A stretch of 64,000 nt of DNA from Bythopirellula sp. Its GTDB lineage: Bacteria > Planctomycetota > Planctomycetia > Pirellulales > Lacipirellulaceae. The position numbers were made by a program, and so were the translations under genes. Of the stretch, positions 9,014 to 18,706 are shown piece by piece (position 1 is the stretch's first letter; every line of letters starts with the position of its first letter). The notes under the pieces were generated by a model. It made no database searches. It had not been told where the DNA came from and was given only the letters and a program-made list of their open reading frames with translations. The DNA lies in the NCBI GenBank assembly GCA_028285205.1, contig JANQQA010000122.1, positions 123,878 through 187,877 on the forward strand, written 5' to 3'.

Positions 9014-9787
9014 TTACGCCGCCAGGCGCACGGATACGCCTTGTTCGGCCATGATGCGTTTGGTCTCTTCAATCGTATACTCGCTGAAGTGGAAAATGCT
9101 CGCTGCTAACGCCGCGTCCGCCTTGCCTTTGGTCACGGCGTCGGCCAAATGCATCGGGCAGCCCGCTCCGCCGCTCGCGACTACCGGGATCGAGACTGCC
9201 TCGCTCACCGCCGCAGTGATCTCTAAATCGTAGCCGTCCTTCGTGCCGTCGGCATCCATGCAGGTCAGCACGATCTCTCCAGCACCAAGTTCCTCAACTC
9301 GCTGCGCCCACGACACGGCCTCCAGACCGGTGGCAATTCGGCCGCCGTTAATATGCACGTCCCATATCTCGCGGCCGTCGCGTTGAACCCGCTTGGGATC
9401 GATGTTTACAACGGTCGCGCACGCGCCGAACGCTCGACTGACTTCGGTAATCAGTTCAGGCGTCTTCACCGCCGCAGAGTTAATGCTTACTTTCTCAGCG
9501 CCCGCTTGAATCAACCGTCGCACGTCTTCCAGCGTGCGAATACCTCCGCCGATGGTAAACGGCATGAACACTTGCTCGGCCACGCGTCGGACGATGTCGA
9601 GCATGGTTTCACGCCCTTCGTGGCTAGCGCAGATGTCGAGGAACACCAACTCGTCGGCTCCTTCGCGCTCATAACGAGCCGCCACCTCAACCGGATCACC
9701 CGCGTCGCGCAGGTTGACGAAATTCGTCCCCTTCACGACCCGCCCACGATCGACATCAAGACAGGGAATCACACGTTTAGCGAGCAT
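9014..9787 (-). CDS. hisF: Imidazole glycerol phosphate synthase, cyclase subunit
   Basis: A cytosolic TIM-barrel enzyme that, with HisH, converts PRFAR and ammonia to IGP and AICAR in histidine synthesis. The start at 9787 ([20 protein letters not shown]) gives 257 aa, the family's standard length; upstream starts add 27 unrelated residues. The catalytic Asp11 and the second Asp in the [13 protein letters not shown] loop are both present. No other his genes are adjacent, so histidine genes are dispersed here. Confidence 0.96.
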   Translation of the reverse strand: MLAKRVIPCLDVDRGRVVKGTNFVNLRDAGDPVEVAARYEREGADELVFLDICASHEGRETMLDIVRRVAEQVFMPFTIGGGIRTLEDVRRLIQAGAEKVSINSAAVKTPELITEVSRAFGACATVVNIDPKRVQRDGREIWDVHINGGRIATGLEAVSWAQRVEELGAGEIVLTCMDADGTKDGYDLEITAAVSEAVSIPVVASGGAGCPMHLADAVTKGKADAALAASIFHFSEYTIEETKRIMAEQGVSVRLAA

Positions 9788-9984
9788 GCGAGGATTTCGG
9801 AGTGTGGATTTCAGACTGCGGATTAGGCGCGATCGGGCACCGACTATGCGGGTGCAGGTGGTCGGCATCGCGCGAGCCCGTCTCAGCAGACGCTACCCAG
9901 CAATCGCCGGAAACCCCGTAAACTGTACATTTTAAGTAGGCTTGAAGGGGTGGTCAACTAGCGGCGACGGAAGCCCTGGGAGGC

Positions 9985-10107
9985 CTAATCCTTTGAGCCG
10001 GAGAATGCCCGCAGCACCACCAAGAGGAGTAGCACACCAACGCCGATGAAGAGAGCCCAGACCGATGGACTGAAGGAAAAATCTTGGAACTGCCACACGT
10101 GGCTCAT
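9985..10107 (-). CDS. 40-aa single-pass membrane peptide overlapping the DinG stop
   Basis: This ORF is too short for routine gene calling. The ATG at 10107 overlaps the stop of the upstream helicase gene in an ATGA arrangement. The peptide starts [20 protein letters not shown], continues with a strongly hydrophobic [12 protein letters not shown] helix, and ends RAFSGSKD before TAG. The layout (aromatic amphipathic N-terminus, one transmembrane helix, short positive tail) and the overlap argue for a real, translationally coupled gene. The function is unknown. Confidence 0.6.
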   Translation of the reverse strand: MSHVWQFQDFSFSPSVWALFIGVGVLLLLVVLRAFSGSKD

Positions 10108-12134
10108 GTAATCCTCGAATTTGCGGTCGCGTAGTCCACCTCAGCCAACCGGCACTCAGGCAACGACTCCAGGAACATCCGTCCATAAGACTTCGTATGG
10201 ATCCGCGGATCGAGAATCACGACTTTGCCCCGATCACTGCGGCTGCGGATCAACCGACCAAATCCCTGCTTGAGTTTGATAATTGCTTCGGGAAGTTGGT
10301 ACTCACGAAACGGCTCGCCGCCGGCCGCACGGATCGCGTCCAACCGCGCCTCCAGGAGCGGTCGATCGGGGACGCTGAATGGCAGTTTGGTGATGATCAC
10401 CGTCTGTAGCGCGTCGCCGGGAACGTCGACGCCCTGCCAAAAACTATCGGTGCCCAACAGCACCGATCGCGGATCTTTTTTGAACAGCTCGATCATCTGT
10501 GTTCTTGGAGTTCCATCAGCTTGGTTGAGCAGATTCAAGTTGTTAGCGCGCAGCCAGGACGACAGCCGCGACCCGACGCGGCGCATCAGGTCGTAACTCG
10601 TGAACAATACGAACGCGCGCCCATCCGACTCGCTGACGAACCGCTGAATCATCTCGACGCACGCCCGTTCGTACGCTTCTCGCTCACCACTGGGGTCAGG
10701 CATGCCGCGCATAGTCACCAGCTCTGCCTGCTCTTGATATTCAAATGGGCTATCAAGTCGCAGCGTTTCGCATTTGATCAAACCCACGCGATCGCAAAAG
10801 AAGTCGAACGAGTCGTCCTGTCCGACGGCAAGTGTTGCGCTGGTAAGAATCGCCGTGGGAACCTCGTTGAAAAGTTGCTCGCGAAGCTCGGGCCCCACGT
10901 CGATCGGTGCGGCTGAAAGCGTCAACCGGGGCAGACCGCGACGCGTGTGGAATGATTCCATCCAATACACCGCCGCGTCCACTTGTTGTCGATGCCAAGC
11001 ATTTAGCTCACCAGCCAGCGCGACCAGACGGTCGTGCGATGCGATGAAGTCTTGCCGCTCGGTCTCTTCATCCTGCGCGTCGCCGGCACGCTTGACCTCA
11101 CGTGCGAGGGCCTGCAACTCGCCGCTAAGACGATTCGACACATTGAGCGGTTGGCTCAGCCGTCCGTTGGGTGGAGCCTTGGCTTCCTTCCAGTCCATCA
11201 GGTCGGCGAAAAACTCGTCGGCCATCACCCGGCAGCCATCAACCATTTGCTGCAAGTCGCGCATCTCGTGATGCACGAGCAATCCCTTTTGGGTGCGGTC
11301 GTTGTAGAGCCGACTGAGCACGTACTCGATTTGTCCGTTGGTCAACCGTATCCCCAGATGATCTGCCGCTACTGCCTCGACGGTGTGTGCTTCGTCGAGC
11401 ACGACGACGTCGTAGTCGGGCAAAATGCTTACGCCGCTACGTCGCAGAGCCAGATCGCTGAAGAATAACGCGTGATTCACAATCATCAGCTGCGCATGCT
11501 GCACGCGACGACGATCTTGGTAGTAGAAGCACTTTTGATACGTTGGGCATCGCCGCCCCAGGCAATTGCCATGATCGCTGGCAACCTCGTCCCACACTTG
11601 CGGGAATGGCTCGTAACGCAGATCGCTCAACGAACCGTCAGTCGTCCGCTCGCTCCAGCTGCGCAGATCGCGTAGCTGATCAACCGCATCGAACTTATCG
11701 AACAGGCTACCGCTACGCGCTAACGCGCTGTTGAGCCGTCGCAGACTGATGTAGTTGCGTCGTCCTTTCACTAGCACCGCGGAAAACTCACGCGGAATGA
11801 CGCTGTTCAGCAGCGGAATATCTTTGCCAATCAGCTGCTCTTGCAGACTGATGGTGTGCGTTGAGATGACAACTCGTATCGGCTTCTCCGGCTGCTCGCC
11901 CTCAGGCGCCGGTCGCGTCGCAGCGAGAATTGCGGGCACGAGATACGCGAAGCTCTTACCGACTCCTGTCCCTGCTTCGACAACGAGATGCTTGTTCTCT
12001 GCTATCGCCTTCGCCACCGCATCGGCCATGGCCAGCTGCTGAGGCCGCTGCTCATAGTTTTGCAGCCGCCGGGCGATCGAACCTTCGGGGCCGAGAATAT
12101 CGGCAGCGGTAATCGTCGAGGATGGATCAGACAT
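10104..12134 (-). CDS. dinG: DinG/XPD-family ATP-dependent DNA helicase
   Basis: A 676-aa superfamily 2 helicase, predicted to unwind DNA 5'-3' in repair or replication conflict. Walker [10 protein letters not shown] is at 53-61, the DEAH box at 247-250, and the C-terminal helicase motifs include [16 protein letters not shown] and QGFGRLIRS. The Fe-S domain normally has four cysteines. Three are visible (C191, C196, C202), but the first position is Ser130 in the KGRRNYIS segment, where the family usually has NYLC. The gene overlaps a 40-aa membrane peptide at its 3' end and follows thiG by 24 bp. Confidence 0.9.
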   Translation of the reverse strand: MSDPSSTITAADILGPEGSIARRLQNYEQRPQQLAMADAVAKAIAENKHLVVEAGTGVGKSFAYLVPAILAATRPAPEGEQPEKPIRVVISTHTISLQEQLIGKDIPLLNSVIPREFSAVLVKGRRNYISLRRLNSALARSGSLFDKFDAVDQLRDLRSWSERTTDGSLSDLRYEPFPQVWDEVASDHGNCLGRRCPTYQKCFYYQDRRRVQHAQLMIVNHALFFSDLALRRSGVSILPDYDVVVLDEAHTVEAVAADHLGIRLTNGQIEYVLSRLYNDRTQKGLLVHHEMRDLQQMVDGCRVMADEFFADLMDWKEAKAPPNGRLSQPLNVSNRLSGELQALAREVKRAGDAQDEETERQDFIASHDRLVALAGELNAWHRQQVDAAVYWMESFHTRRGLPRLTLSAAPIDVGPELREQLFNEVPTAILTSATLAVGQDDSFDFFCDRVGLIKCETLRLDSPFEYQEQAELVTMRGMPDPSGEREAYERACVEMIQRFVSESDGRAFVLFTSYDLMRRVGSRLSSWLRANNLNLLNQADGTPRTQMIELFKKDPRSVLLGTDSFWQGVDVPGDALQTVIITKLPFSVPDRPLLEARLDAIRAAGGEPFREYQLPEAIIKLKQGFGRLIRSRSDRGKVVILDPRIHTKSYGRMFLESLPECRLAEVDYATANSRIT

Positions 12135-12158
12135 TGAGTCATCACCTCAAACCGCCCA

Positions 12159-12995
12159 CTAGCGCGGCTTGCCGGTAATGACACCCTCCTCGGGGCTGCT
12201 CGCTGTCGCGTAGAGCTTTTTGGGAATTCGTCCCGACAGATAAGCTAGTCTTCCTGCCTCTAGCCCCAGTCGCATCGCGTCGGCCATGCGCAGGGGATCG
12301 GCGGCGTGGGCGATGGCTGTGTTGAGCAACACACCGTCGATGCCCAGTTCCATGGCGGCCGTCACGTCGCTGGCGGTGCCAACGCCGGCGTCGACGATGA
12401 CCGGATAGTCGGGGTCGCCTTCCTTGAGGTACTCCATGCAGATACGAATGTTGTTGGGATTAAGCACACCCTGACCAGAGCCAATCGGGCTGCCTGCAGG
12501 CATCACGCTCGATGCGCCGGCTTCCTTTAAGCGACGCGCGACGATCGGGTCGTCGTTGGAGTAGCACAATACCTGAAAGCCGTCGGCGACCAGTCGCTCG
12601 GTCGCCTCGATCGTCGCTACCGGATCGGGGAGCAACGTCTTGGTGTCGGCCAGCACTTCCAGCTTCACCCAGTCGGCACCGGGATTCTCCAAACCCAGCA
12701 AAATCTCGCGTCCCAAGCGCGCGACGCGCACCGCATCATCGGCGTTGAAACAGCCGGCTGTGTTCGGCAGCAGCGTGTAACGATCGGTATCAATGAAGTC
12801 GAGCAGGTTGTTGCCATCCGCGTCGATCAGTCGTTCTCGTCGCACCGCGACCGTGATGCAATCCGTACCCGAACGCTCGAGCGACTCCTGCATCAGCTGG
12901 TGACTCGCGTATTTGCCGGTACCGACGATCAGTCGGCTTTGAAGTGTGTGAGTGCCGATGGTCAGGCAGTCGGCGGTGGAGAGGTCGGTGGCCAT
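12159..12995 (-). CDS. thiG: Thiazole synthase
   Basis: A cytosolic enzyme forming the thiazole phosphate of thiamine from DXP, dehydroglycine and ThiS thiocarboxylate. The 278-aa protein shows the Schiff-base lysine in WVKLEVLAD (Lys111), the GTGKY start of the barrel, and the phosphate-binding DAGVGTASD and [11 protein letters not shown] segments. It lies 65 bp downstream of thiS on the same strand, the expected partner. No thiC, thiH/thiO or thiF is in the window. Confidence 0.96.
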   Translation of the reverse strand: MATDLSTADCLTIGTHTLQSRLIVGTGKYASHQLMQESLERSGTDCITVAVRRERLIDADGNNLLDFIDTDRYTLLPNTAGCFNADDAVRVARLGREILLGLENPGADWVKLEVLADTKTLLPDPVATIEATERLVADGFQVLCYSNDDPIVARRLKEAGASSVMPAGSPIGSGQGVLNPNNIRICMEYLKEGDPDYPVIVDAGVGTASDVTAAMELGIDGVLLNTAIAHAADPLRMADAMRLGLEAGRLAYLSGRIPKKLYATASSPEEGVITGKPR

Positions 12996-13060
12996 GAGTT
13001 TCAGAATGTGCTCCGGCGATGCATTGCATCGCGGTTATTGATGATCGTTTCGGGGTCCGA

Positions 13061-13261
13061 TTAGCCGCCGCCGACAAGCGTCACGACTTCTAGGCGATCG
13101 CCTTCCGCCAGCATGGTTTCGGCGTGCGATGCACGGGGCACGAGTTCCATGTTCCGCTCCACCGCCAAACCACGCGGCTCTAGTTGGAGCTGCGCGAGCA
13201 AATCGGCGACCGTCGATTCGGCCGGCACCTCGCGTTCTTCGCCGTTGACTTGAATCTTCAC
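13061..13261 (-). CDS. thiS: Sulfur carrier protein ThiS
   Basis: A small ubiquitin-like carrier that ends in Gly-Gly, here VTLVGGG. Its C-terminus is adenylated and thiocarboxylated to deliver sulfur to ThiG. Starting at GTG 13261 ([12 protein letters not shown]) gives 66 aa, the standard ThiS length, and places the start just after the stop of the upstream gene. A TTG at 13297 would add 12 residues and overlap that gene by 17 bases. No clear ribosome binding site favours either start. Confidence 0.9.
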   Translation of the reverse strand: MKIQVNGEEREVPAESTVADLLAQLQLEPRGLAVERNMELVPRASHAETMLAEGDRLEVVTLVGGG

Positions 13262-13280
13262 GCAGTCGATCGCTTGCTGA

Positions 13281-13802
13281 TTATTCGTCGCGAACAAAAG
13301 TGGTTCGGAAGGATCCCTTGGCTAGCGGAATGAACTCTCCGCGCTGAGCTTGTCCTTTGGCATGCAAGCTCGAATTCCAAGGTAGCGCGTAAGCGGCAAC
13401 CTCGCCGCTCGCCGCTTCTGCAATGTAAATCAGGCTGTTGCCGATTTTCTGTCCACGTCCGGGCGGTATGTGTGCCATGCCCGTCACCATCAGATACTTC
13501 GGATTCTTCGCTCCGCCGGAGAAATCCTGTTGGATGTTGCGTTCAAACAGCGCCACAAACTCACCGTTCCGCCGACTGACGACGGCCGCTCGTAAATCGC
13601 CGGTCAAGAAGTCGAGAAAGTAAAACGCCTCCACACTATCGTCAACAAAGCCGGTCGCGATCGCGAAGTTAGACTCGCCGTGGGTTGCGGTCGCTTGCAC
13701 TTGCGTACCCTGCCCCAAGCCGACCCAGGCGGCAGTGAGCACCGCTCCCATAAACAGCCCCAGCACCAAGACCGCCGCATGATTCAAAATTCGCTGTACC
13801 AT
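13281..13802 (-). CDS. Hypothetical membrane-anchored protein
   Basis: A 173-aa protein with one N-terminal hydrophobic helix (about residues 9-30: [20 protein letters not shown]). The rest looks extracytoplasmic, with alternating segments ([52 protein letters not shown]) that suggest a small beta-rich, WD- or YVTN-like fold. It directly precedes thiS, and the two are probably co-transcribed. There is no known link to thiamine. I do not recognise a named family. Confidence 0.7.
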   Translation of the reverse strand: MVQRILNHAAVLVLGLFMGAVLTAAWVGLGQGTQVQATATHGESNFAIATGFVDDSVEAFYFLDFLTGDLRAAVVSRRNGEFVALFERNIQQDFSGGAKNPKYLMVTGMAHIPPGRGQKIGNSLIYIAEAASGEVAAYALPWNSSLHAKGQAQRGEFIPLAKGSFRTTFVRDE

Positions 13803-14063
13803 CGCTCCTCTCCCGCTGCGAAACTGCTGGGCACCGACACGAGCGACACCCGTCTGACACTGCCGGTAAGCCTGGAAAAGCCCTTACAGTCCAAATTCTA
13901 GCGACTATCGGCCCTATCTTCCAGGCGTTGAAAGCCGCCGAAACGCCCTAAACGCAATTTGATATCGACTTGGAAAACGCTAGACTCTTTAGTAGTTGAT
14001 TCCTGTGGTCAGGATTGGCGCCTCGCCACTGCCCGTTCCTTTCATCGAAGCCTGGAGATGACC

Positions 14064-14777
14064 ATGAACCAAGCCGACAATCCATACTTGGCCGCCAATT
14101 TCCTTGCCGCTGCCGAAGCTTCTGACGAGGAACGAGCATCGTTTATCACCAAGACCTATTTGCACCTCGCCGGTGCCATTGGCGCGTTTGTGCTGTTGGT
14201 AACGGTCTTGATCAACTCGCCGCTGGCCGAACCACTCATCCAGTCAGTGCTGGGCACGCGTTACGGCTACCTGATACTGCTCGGCGGGTTCATGTTTGTC
14301 AGTTGGATTGCTGACAGCTGGGCACGGAACTCCACTTCGCTCGCGATGCAATACACGGGGCTTGCCGTTTACGTCGTCGCCGAGGCAATCTTCATGACAC
14401 CGCTGATGTACCTTGCGGCGCTCAGAGACCCTAACATCCTGCCGACTGCCGGTGTGACGACTCTCGGGTTATTCGGCGTACTGACGACCATCGTCTTCAT
14501 CACGCGAAAGGACTTTTCGTTCCTGCGTTCCGCTCTGATCTTTTGTGGGATAGCGGCGTTTGGACTGATCTTCCTGAACGCAGCGTTCGGTCTGACGCTC
14601 GGGCCGATCTTCACGTACGCGATGATCGTCTTCGCGTGTGCCTACATTCTGTACGACACCTCAAACGTGCTGCACCACTATCGCACAACGCAATACGTGG
14701 CAGCGTCATTGGCGCTGTTTGCATCGGTTGCCCTACTGTTCTGGTACATCATCCAGCTGTTCATGTCGCGTGACTGA
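14064..14777 (+). CDS. Bax inhibitor-1 family membrane protein
   Basis: Integral inner-membrane protein of the BI-1/YccA/TMBIM family, which includes pH-sensitive calcium-leak channels and, in E. coli, FtsH modulators. From ATG 14064 (GGAG 6 nt upstream) it is 237 aa. It has seven hydrophobic segments and the family's late signature: YAMIVFACAYILYDTSNVLHHY carries the conserved Asp in the C-terminal region. An ATG 6 nt upstream is an alternative start. It is convergent with the zinc peptidase gene, with a hairpin between them. Confidence 0.9.
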   Translation: MNQADNPYLAANFLAAAEASDEERASFITKTYLHLAGAIGAFVLLVTVLINSPLAEPLIQSVLGTRYGYLILLGGFMFVSWIADSWARNSTSLAMQYTGLAVYVVAEAIFMTPLMYLAALRDPNILPTAGVTTLGLFGVLTTIVFITRKDFSFLRSALIFCGIAAFGLIFLNAAFGLTLGPIFTYAMIVFACAYILYDTSNVLHHYRTTQYVAASLALFASVALLFWYIIQLFMSRD

Positions 14778-14797
14778 GCAAAGCGACATTGCAGGGC

Positions 14798-14818
14798 AGC
14801 CGCGAGTTACTCGCGGCT
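14798..14818. terminator. Hairpin between convergent genes
   Basis: AGCCGCGAG and CTCGCGGCT form a perfect 9-bp stem with a 3-nt loop. The loop contains the stop codon of the zinc peptidase gene (TAA on the minus strand). There is no T-run on either side, so termination is plausible but not typical. Confidence 0.45.
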
Positions 14819-15508
14819 ACCTCCTGTGAATCGAATGATGTAGTACGCCAGCGTGATCAGCGTTTGCAGCGTCGCTGCAACGTAGGTCCAAGCTGCCGCG
14901 TTCAGTACGCGATTGACGTACACCATGTCCTGATCGGCCACAATTCCGTGATCGACCAAGAGCCGCTTGGCTCGCGCACTGGCGTCAAACTCAACTGGCA
15001 GGTTCACAACTTGGAAGAACGCGACACCTGCCAACGCTGCGATCCCAAGTAGCAACAAGGGCCTGCCGATGGGTAGGCTTGCGTACATGCAGAAGATACC
15101 ACCGAATATCAGCATCGTACTGAAATTGCCGCCGAAGCTTGCCACCGGTACCGCGGCATTTCGCACCACCAAGGGTGCGTAGTTCTTCGCGTCTTGCAGC
15201 GCATGCCCTGCTTCGTGCGCCGCGATGCCCACTGCGGCTGTCGACCGTGTGTTGTAGACATCCTGGCTGAGGCGCAGCACTTTGTCGCGCGGATCATAGT
15301 GATCGGATAGTTGTCCGCCAATTTGCTCAATCCCCACGTCCTGGAGACCAGCAGCATCCAAGATATGTCGTGCTGCTGCAGCACCACTCAGTGACGCTGG
15401 CACCTGTTGTGCCTGCGCGAATGTTGACTTCACTCTCATTTGAGCCCATAGGCCCAATAAGATCGCCGGCGCAATCCACAGCAGCAATTCAAAATTAAAA
15501 CCAATCAT
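14807..15508 (-). CDS. Neutral zinc metallopeptidase (YugP-like)
   Basis: A 233-aa membrane metallopeptidase. It has an N-terminal helix (about residues 5-22), then the zinc-binding AAHEAGHALQ motif (HEAGH, His98 and His102), and two or three hydrophobic segments in the C-terminal half. The order and length match the putative membrane zinc metallopeptidase family (Zn_peptidase_2). The active site should face the side on which the N-terminal helix ends. The substrate is unknown. Confidence 0.88.
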   Translation of the reverse strand: MIGFNFELLLWIAPAILLGLWAQMRVKSTFAQAQQVPASLSGAAAARHILDAAGLQDVGIEQIGGQLSDHYDPRDKVLRLSQDVYNTRSTAAVGIAAHEAGHALQDAKNYAPLVVRNAAVPVASFGGNFSTMLIFGGIFCMYASLPIGRPLLLLGIAALAGVAFFQVVNLPVEFDASARAKRLLVDHGIVADQDMVYVNRVLNAAAWTYVAATLQTLITLAYYIIRFTGGSRE

Positions 15509-15687
15509 CTCGCTTTCTCTCTCTGTTGGTTCGCGATAGACAGCAGGTTGTGCTCAACGCCCTGAACTCGCGATAGAACGGTAGACTTGCTTTTCTACGC
15601 AGAATACTACCGCTCGGTTCACACTTGGTGCAAGTCGAGCCTTCGACGACAATCTTGCCAAATTTTTCGACTGATTGCGGAAAACAG

Positions 15688-16839
15688 CTAATTCGCCACA
15701 GCAATCGCCTCGCCCGCTCGCCAGCCGGACTCATCGCGTTGTACACGGTGGTACAGGGTGTCGCGCTCGACCGGTTCGCGACCGGTCTCTTCGATGATGC
15801 GGCGGATCTCATCGACGCTCAGAATCTCGGGGGTCTCGGCACCCGCGTCGTGATAGATCAGCTCGTGACGAACGGTGCCGTCGATGTCGTCGGCGCCGTA
15901 CGACAGCGCGATCTGCGCCGTACCCACACCGAGCATGATCCAGTACGCCTTCATGTGCGGCACGTTGTCCAGCATCAACCGGCTGATCGCCATCGTCCGC
16001 AGATCCATCGGACCCGAAGGTTTGGTAATGTGATCCAGCCCCGTATTGTCGGGATGGAACGCCAATGGGATAAACGTCTGGAAACCACCCCAGCCTTCCT
16101 GCAACACAACGTCCTGCAGTTCCCGCAGACGCAACAGATGGTCGATGCGGTGATACGCCTCCTCGATGTGTCCGTAGAGCATCGTGCAGTTGGTGCGCAA
16201 ACCTAACTCGTGCGCGGTGCGATGCGTTTCAAACCAGCGGTTGCTGTCGGCCTTGTGCTCACAGATCTTGTTTCGCACCTCGGGGTGGAAAATTTCCGCC
16301 CCGCCGCCCGGCAAACTACCTAGCCCGGCATCGACCATGTCTTCCAGCACCCACCGAATCGACTTGCCCGTAAGCCGCGCAAACCAGTCGATTTCTACCG
16401 GCGTCCACGCCTTCAGATGCAACGAGGGGAAATTCTCGTGCAACAGGCTGATGACCTTGCGATACCAATCGTACTTGGCCTGATGGTGCAGCCCTCCGAC
16501 GATGTGCATCTCGGTCGAACCCGCGTTGACCGCCTCCTGCCCACGTGCGAGGACTTGCTCGTCCGACATCCAGTAGCCCTTCTCATCGCGCAGATCGGCA
16601 CGGAACGCGCAAAACGTGCACCGATAGACGCAGACGTTCGTCGGATTGAGATGCGTATTGATGTTGTAATAGGCGAAGTTGCCATTCTTCCGCTCACGAA
16701 CCAGGTTCGCCAACTCGCCCAGCTCTGGTAGCGGCACCTCGTCGCTGTACAGCAACACGCCATCTTCCAGGTTGAGCCGCTCGCCGGCTTCAACTTTCTC
16801 GCGGATCGGTTTCAGGATTTCAGAGGAAGTTCGTAGCAT
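15688..16839 (-). CDS. mqnE: Aminodeoxyfutalosine synthase
   Basis: A radical SAM enzyme that joins 3-(1-carboxyvinyloxy)benzoate to SAM-derived adenosine in the futalosine route to menaquinone. The 383-aa form begins at ATG 16839, 7 nt after the prenyltransferase stop; a GTG/TTG start farther up would overlap that gene. The Fe-S motif CVYRCTFC (C70, C74, C77) is present and is followed by AFRAD, with later MqnE-like segments EMHIVGGLHH and EAYHRIDHLLRLRELQ. It is in an apparent operon with the mqnP-like gene. Confidence 0.93.
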   Translation of the reverse strand: MLRTSSEILKPIREKVEAGERLNLEDGVLLYSDEVPLPELGELANLVRERKNGNFAYYNINTHLNPTNVCVYRCTFCAFRADLRDEKGYWMSDEQVLARGQEAVNAGSTEMHIVGGLHHQAKYDWYRKVISLLHENFPSLHLKAWTPVEIDWFARLTGKSIRWVLEDMVDAGLGSLPGGGAEIFHPEVRNKICEHKADSNRWFETHRTAHELGLRTNCTMLYGHIEEAYHRIDHLLRLRELQDVVLQEGWGGFQTFIPLAFHPDNTGLDHITKPSGPMDLRTMAISRLMLDNVPHMKAYWIMLGVGTAQIALSYGADDIDGTVRHELIYHDAGAETPEILSVDEIRRIIEETGREPVERDTLYHRVQRDESGWRAGEAIAVAN

Positions 16840-16846
16840 TTCACTT

Positions 16847-17899
16847 TCAGAAGAATGATTCACCAAGCCACAGGTCTAGGGTTCCAACCGCAAGCAGGCC
16901 GATGCTGATCACGGCGTTGACGTTGAAAAACGCCGTGTTCACGCGATCCAGGTCGTCTGGCCGTACCAGCACATGCTCGTAGACAAGCAACCCGGCGACC
17001 GCCAGCACGGCGACCCAATATAACGTACCAAACGGCGGATAAACCAGCGGCAGCACGACCAGCAGCACAACCGTCACCGCGTGACAGGCGGCCGCCAGCC
17101 GCAGCGCCCCGGCAATTCCCAGCCGCGTCGGTACGCTGTTGAGTTTGGCCTCTCGGTCGAATTCGAAGTCTTGGCAGGCGTAAATTATGTCAAACCCGGC
17201 CACCCAAAACGCGACGGCCCCGCCGAGAACCACGGCGGGCAGCAGGTCCCACGGATTCGCCATAACCGCCTCCCCGCGAATAGCAATCCAAGCCGCGACC
17301 GGCGAGAGCGCCAATGCCGTACCCAGCCAAAAATGCGCGAGCGATGTGAAACGCTTGGTGTAGCTGTATCCACACAGAAACGCGAGCACTGGTACCGAAA
17401 GGTACAGCGGCAAGCGATTCGGCAAGAACAGCAACGTGCTAGCGACGAAACCCAAAGCACAAGCAATGGCGAAGATGGTCACTTGGCTCGCGCTGAGGAT
17501 CCCCGCGGGGATGTGCCGCTTGGCTGTGCGCGGATTTTCGGCATCGATGTCGCGATCAGCCAGGCGATTAAACGCCATCGCGGCGCTACGCGCAGTAACC
17601 ATGCAGAGCAGTATGCCGAGCAGTTCTTGCCAGCGAATGCCGAAACCACGCGGCCACAATGATTCGGCACCTCCATAAAAATTGGTGGTTTGCTTCTTTA
17701 TGGAACTCAATAGCAAACGCAACTCCGCCACTTCTTGAGACTCGCCGATGGCTCTGCGATTACTGATGTAATCTTCTACAAAGCTCTGTAAGAACTGCCA
17801 CCGCCAAGCCATCATCGCCCCCAACAGAGCAAACGGCAATGCAAAAATGGTGTGACTAAATCGAATGAGCGACAGCAGATGCTTGATCGTCTTGAGCAT
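16847..17899 (-). CDS. mqnP: UbiA-type prenyltransferase for menaquinone (MqnP-like)
   Basis: An integral membrane enzyme expected to prenylate the naphthoate intermediate of the futalosine pathway. The two Asp-rich motifs are NRLADRDIDAENPRTAKR and YACQDFEFDREAKLNSVPTR, with about nine hydrophobic segments. At 350 aa it is longer than usual MqnP/UbiA. The extra material is a polar stretch of about 50 residues after the first helix (roughly 36-85, RWQFLQSFVEDYISNRRAIG to RWQELLG). Its neighbours mqnE, ubiX and menG support the menaquinone assignment over ubiquinone or heme. Confidence 0.9.
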   Translation of the reverse strand: MLKTIKHLLSLIRFSHTIFALPFALLGAMMAWRWQFLQSFVEDYISNRRAIGESQEVAELRLLLSSIKKQTTNFYGGAESLWPRGFGIRWQELLGILLCMVTARSAAMAFNRLADRDIDAENPRTAKRHIPAGILSASQVTIFAIACALGFVASTLLFLPNRLPLYLSVPVLAFLCGYSYTKRFTSLAHFWLGTALALSPVAAWIAIRGEAVMANPWDLLPAVVLGGAVAFWVAGFDIIYACQDFEFDREAKLNSVPTRLGIAGALRLAAACHAVTVVLLVVLPLVYPPFGTLYWVAVLAVAGLLVYEHVLVRPDDLDRVNTAFFNVNAVISIGLLAVGTLDLWLGESFF

Positions 17900-17908
17900 G
17901 CGAAAGTC

Positions 17909-17979
17909 TCACGCAGAGGCGCAGAGACGCAGAGCCAACCGGCCCGCTTCCTCTCCGCGTCTCTGCGTCTCTGCGTGAT
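17909..17979. repeat. CGCAGAG-family intergenic palindrome
   Basis: The left arm ACGCAGAGGCGCAGAGACGC is mirrored by CTCCGCGTCTCTGCGTCTCTGCGT about 25 nt further on. It sits between ubiX and mqnP on the minus strand. Related copies occur at 22088-22313 and, more diverged, at 33773-33845. Folded as RNA it would give a long hairpin between two genes of one transcription unit. Confidence 0.75.
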
Positions 17980-17988
17980 ACTTGCTGT

Positions 17989-18678
17989 TCATTCTGCTCC
18001 CCAACGCTTCATGAGGCAGTTATCAACACCGAGCTGATCACAAATCCGCGCGACCATAAAGTCGACCAAGTCACGCAGCGTTGTCACACCGTGGTACCAG
18101 CCGGGCGAGGCCGGCATGACCACGGCTCCCGCTTGCGTAACCAAACGCATGTTCTCGATGTGCGGCACCGAGAGTGGCGTCTCGCGTGGCACGACGATCA
18201 GTCTCCTTCGCTCCTTCAAATGCACTTCGGCGGCGCGCTGAATTAGATTGCTCGCCGCGCCGTGAGCAATCGCGCTGAGTGTCGTCCCCGAGCACGGACA
18301 GACGACCATCCCAGTGGTCAAGAACGAACCACTAGCGATTGGTGCGTTGAAATTCTGAAAGTGATGATAGTGCAGTTCGCCGCGCGGAATCGATTCCGTC
18401 GAGAGCACATTGCTATCAGCTGAGCCCACCCCAGCGCTCGCCTGGAGCATCCGTATCTTGCTGTCCTCGGCGGCGGTCTCTTCGTCGACCATCAAGTCAG
18501 ACGGTTTGAAGTCTTTCAAATCGACCCGCAAGTCCATCTCTTCGTCGATCACTTGCGCACCGCTGGGGCTAATCGACAGATGCACGTCGTGCCCAGTGGC
18601 AAGCAACACTTCGATCAGCCGGACCGCGTAAACCGCGCCACTCGCTCCGGTGACTCCAACGCAAACATTCTTTTTCAT
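17989..18678 (-). CDS. ubiX: UbiX-family flavin prenyltransferase
   Basis: Makes prenylated FMN, the cofactor of UbiD-type decarboxylases. The 229-aa protein begins with the family start GVTGASGAVYAVRLIEVL. It continues with the SISPSGAQVIDEE, GMVVCPCSGTTLSAIAHG, and RRRLIVVPRETPLSVPHIENM segments, which cover the flavin- and prenyl-phosphate-binding regions. It lies in the menaquinone block, where a UbiD-type decarboxylase step is expected, but no ubiD is in the window. A ~35-residue acidic insertion around residues 55-90 is longer than in E. coli UbiX. Confidence 0.95.
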   Translation of the reverse strand: MKKNVCVGVTGASGAVYAVRLIEVLLATGHDVHLSISPSGAQVIDEEMDLRVDLKDFKPSDLMVDEETAAEDSKIRMLQASAGVGSADSNVLSTESIPRGELHYHHFQNFNAPIASGSFLTTGMVVCPCSGTTLSAIAHGAASNLIQRAAEVHLKERRRLIVVPRETPLSVPHIENMRLVTQAGAVVMPASPGWYHGVTTLRDLVDFMVARICDQLGVDNCLMKRWGAE

Positions 18679-18706
18679 GGTGGTGGTAGGCGATAGTTAC
18701 CCGGCG

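Noticed and set aside
17909..17979. Possible CRISPR-like repeats
   Set aside because: The CGCAGAG units form a single inverted repeat; there are no regularly spaced direct repeats with unique spacers, and no cas genes are in the window.
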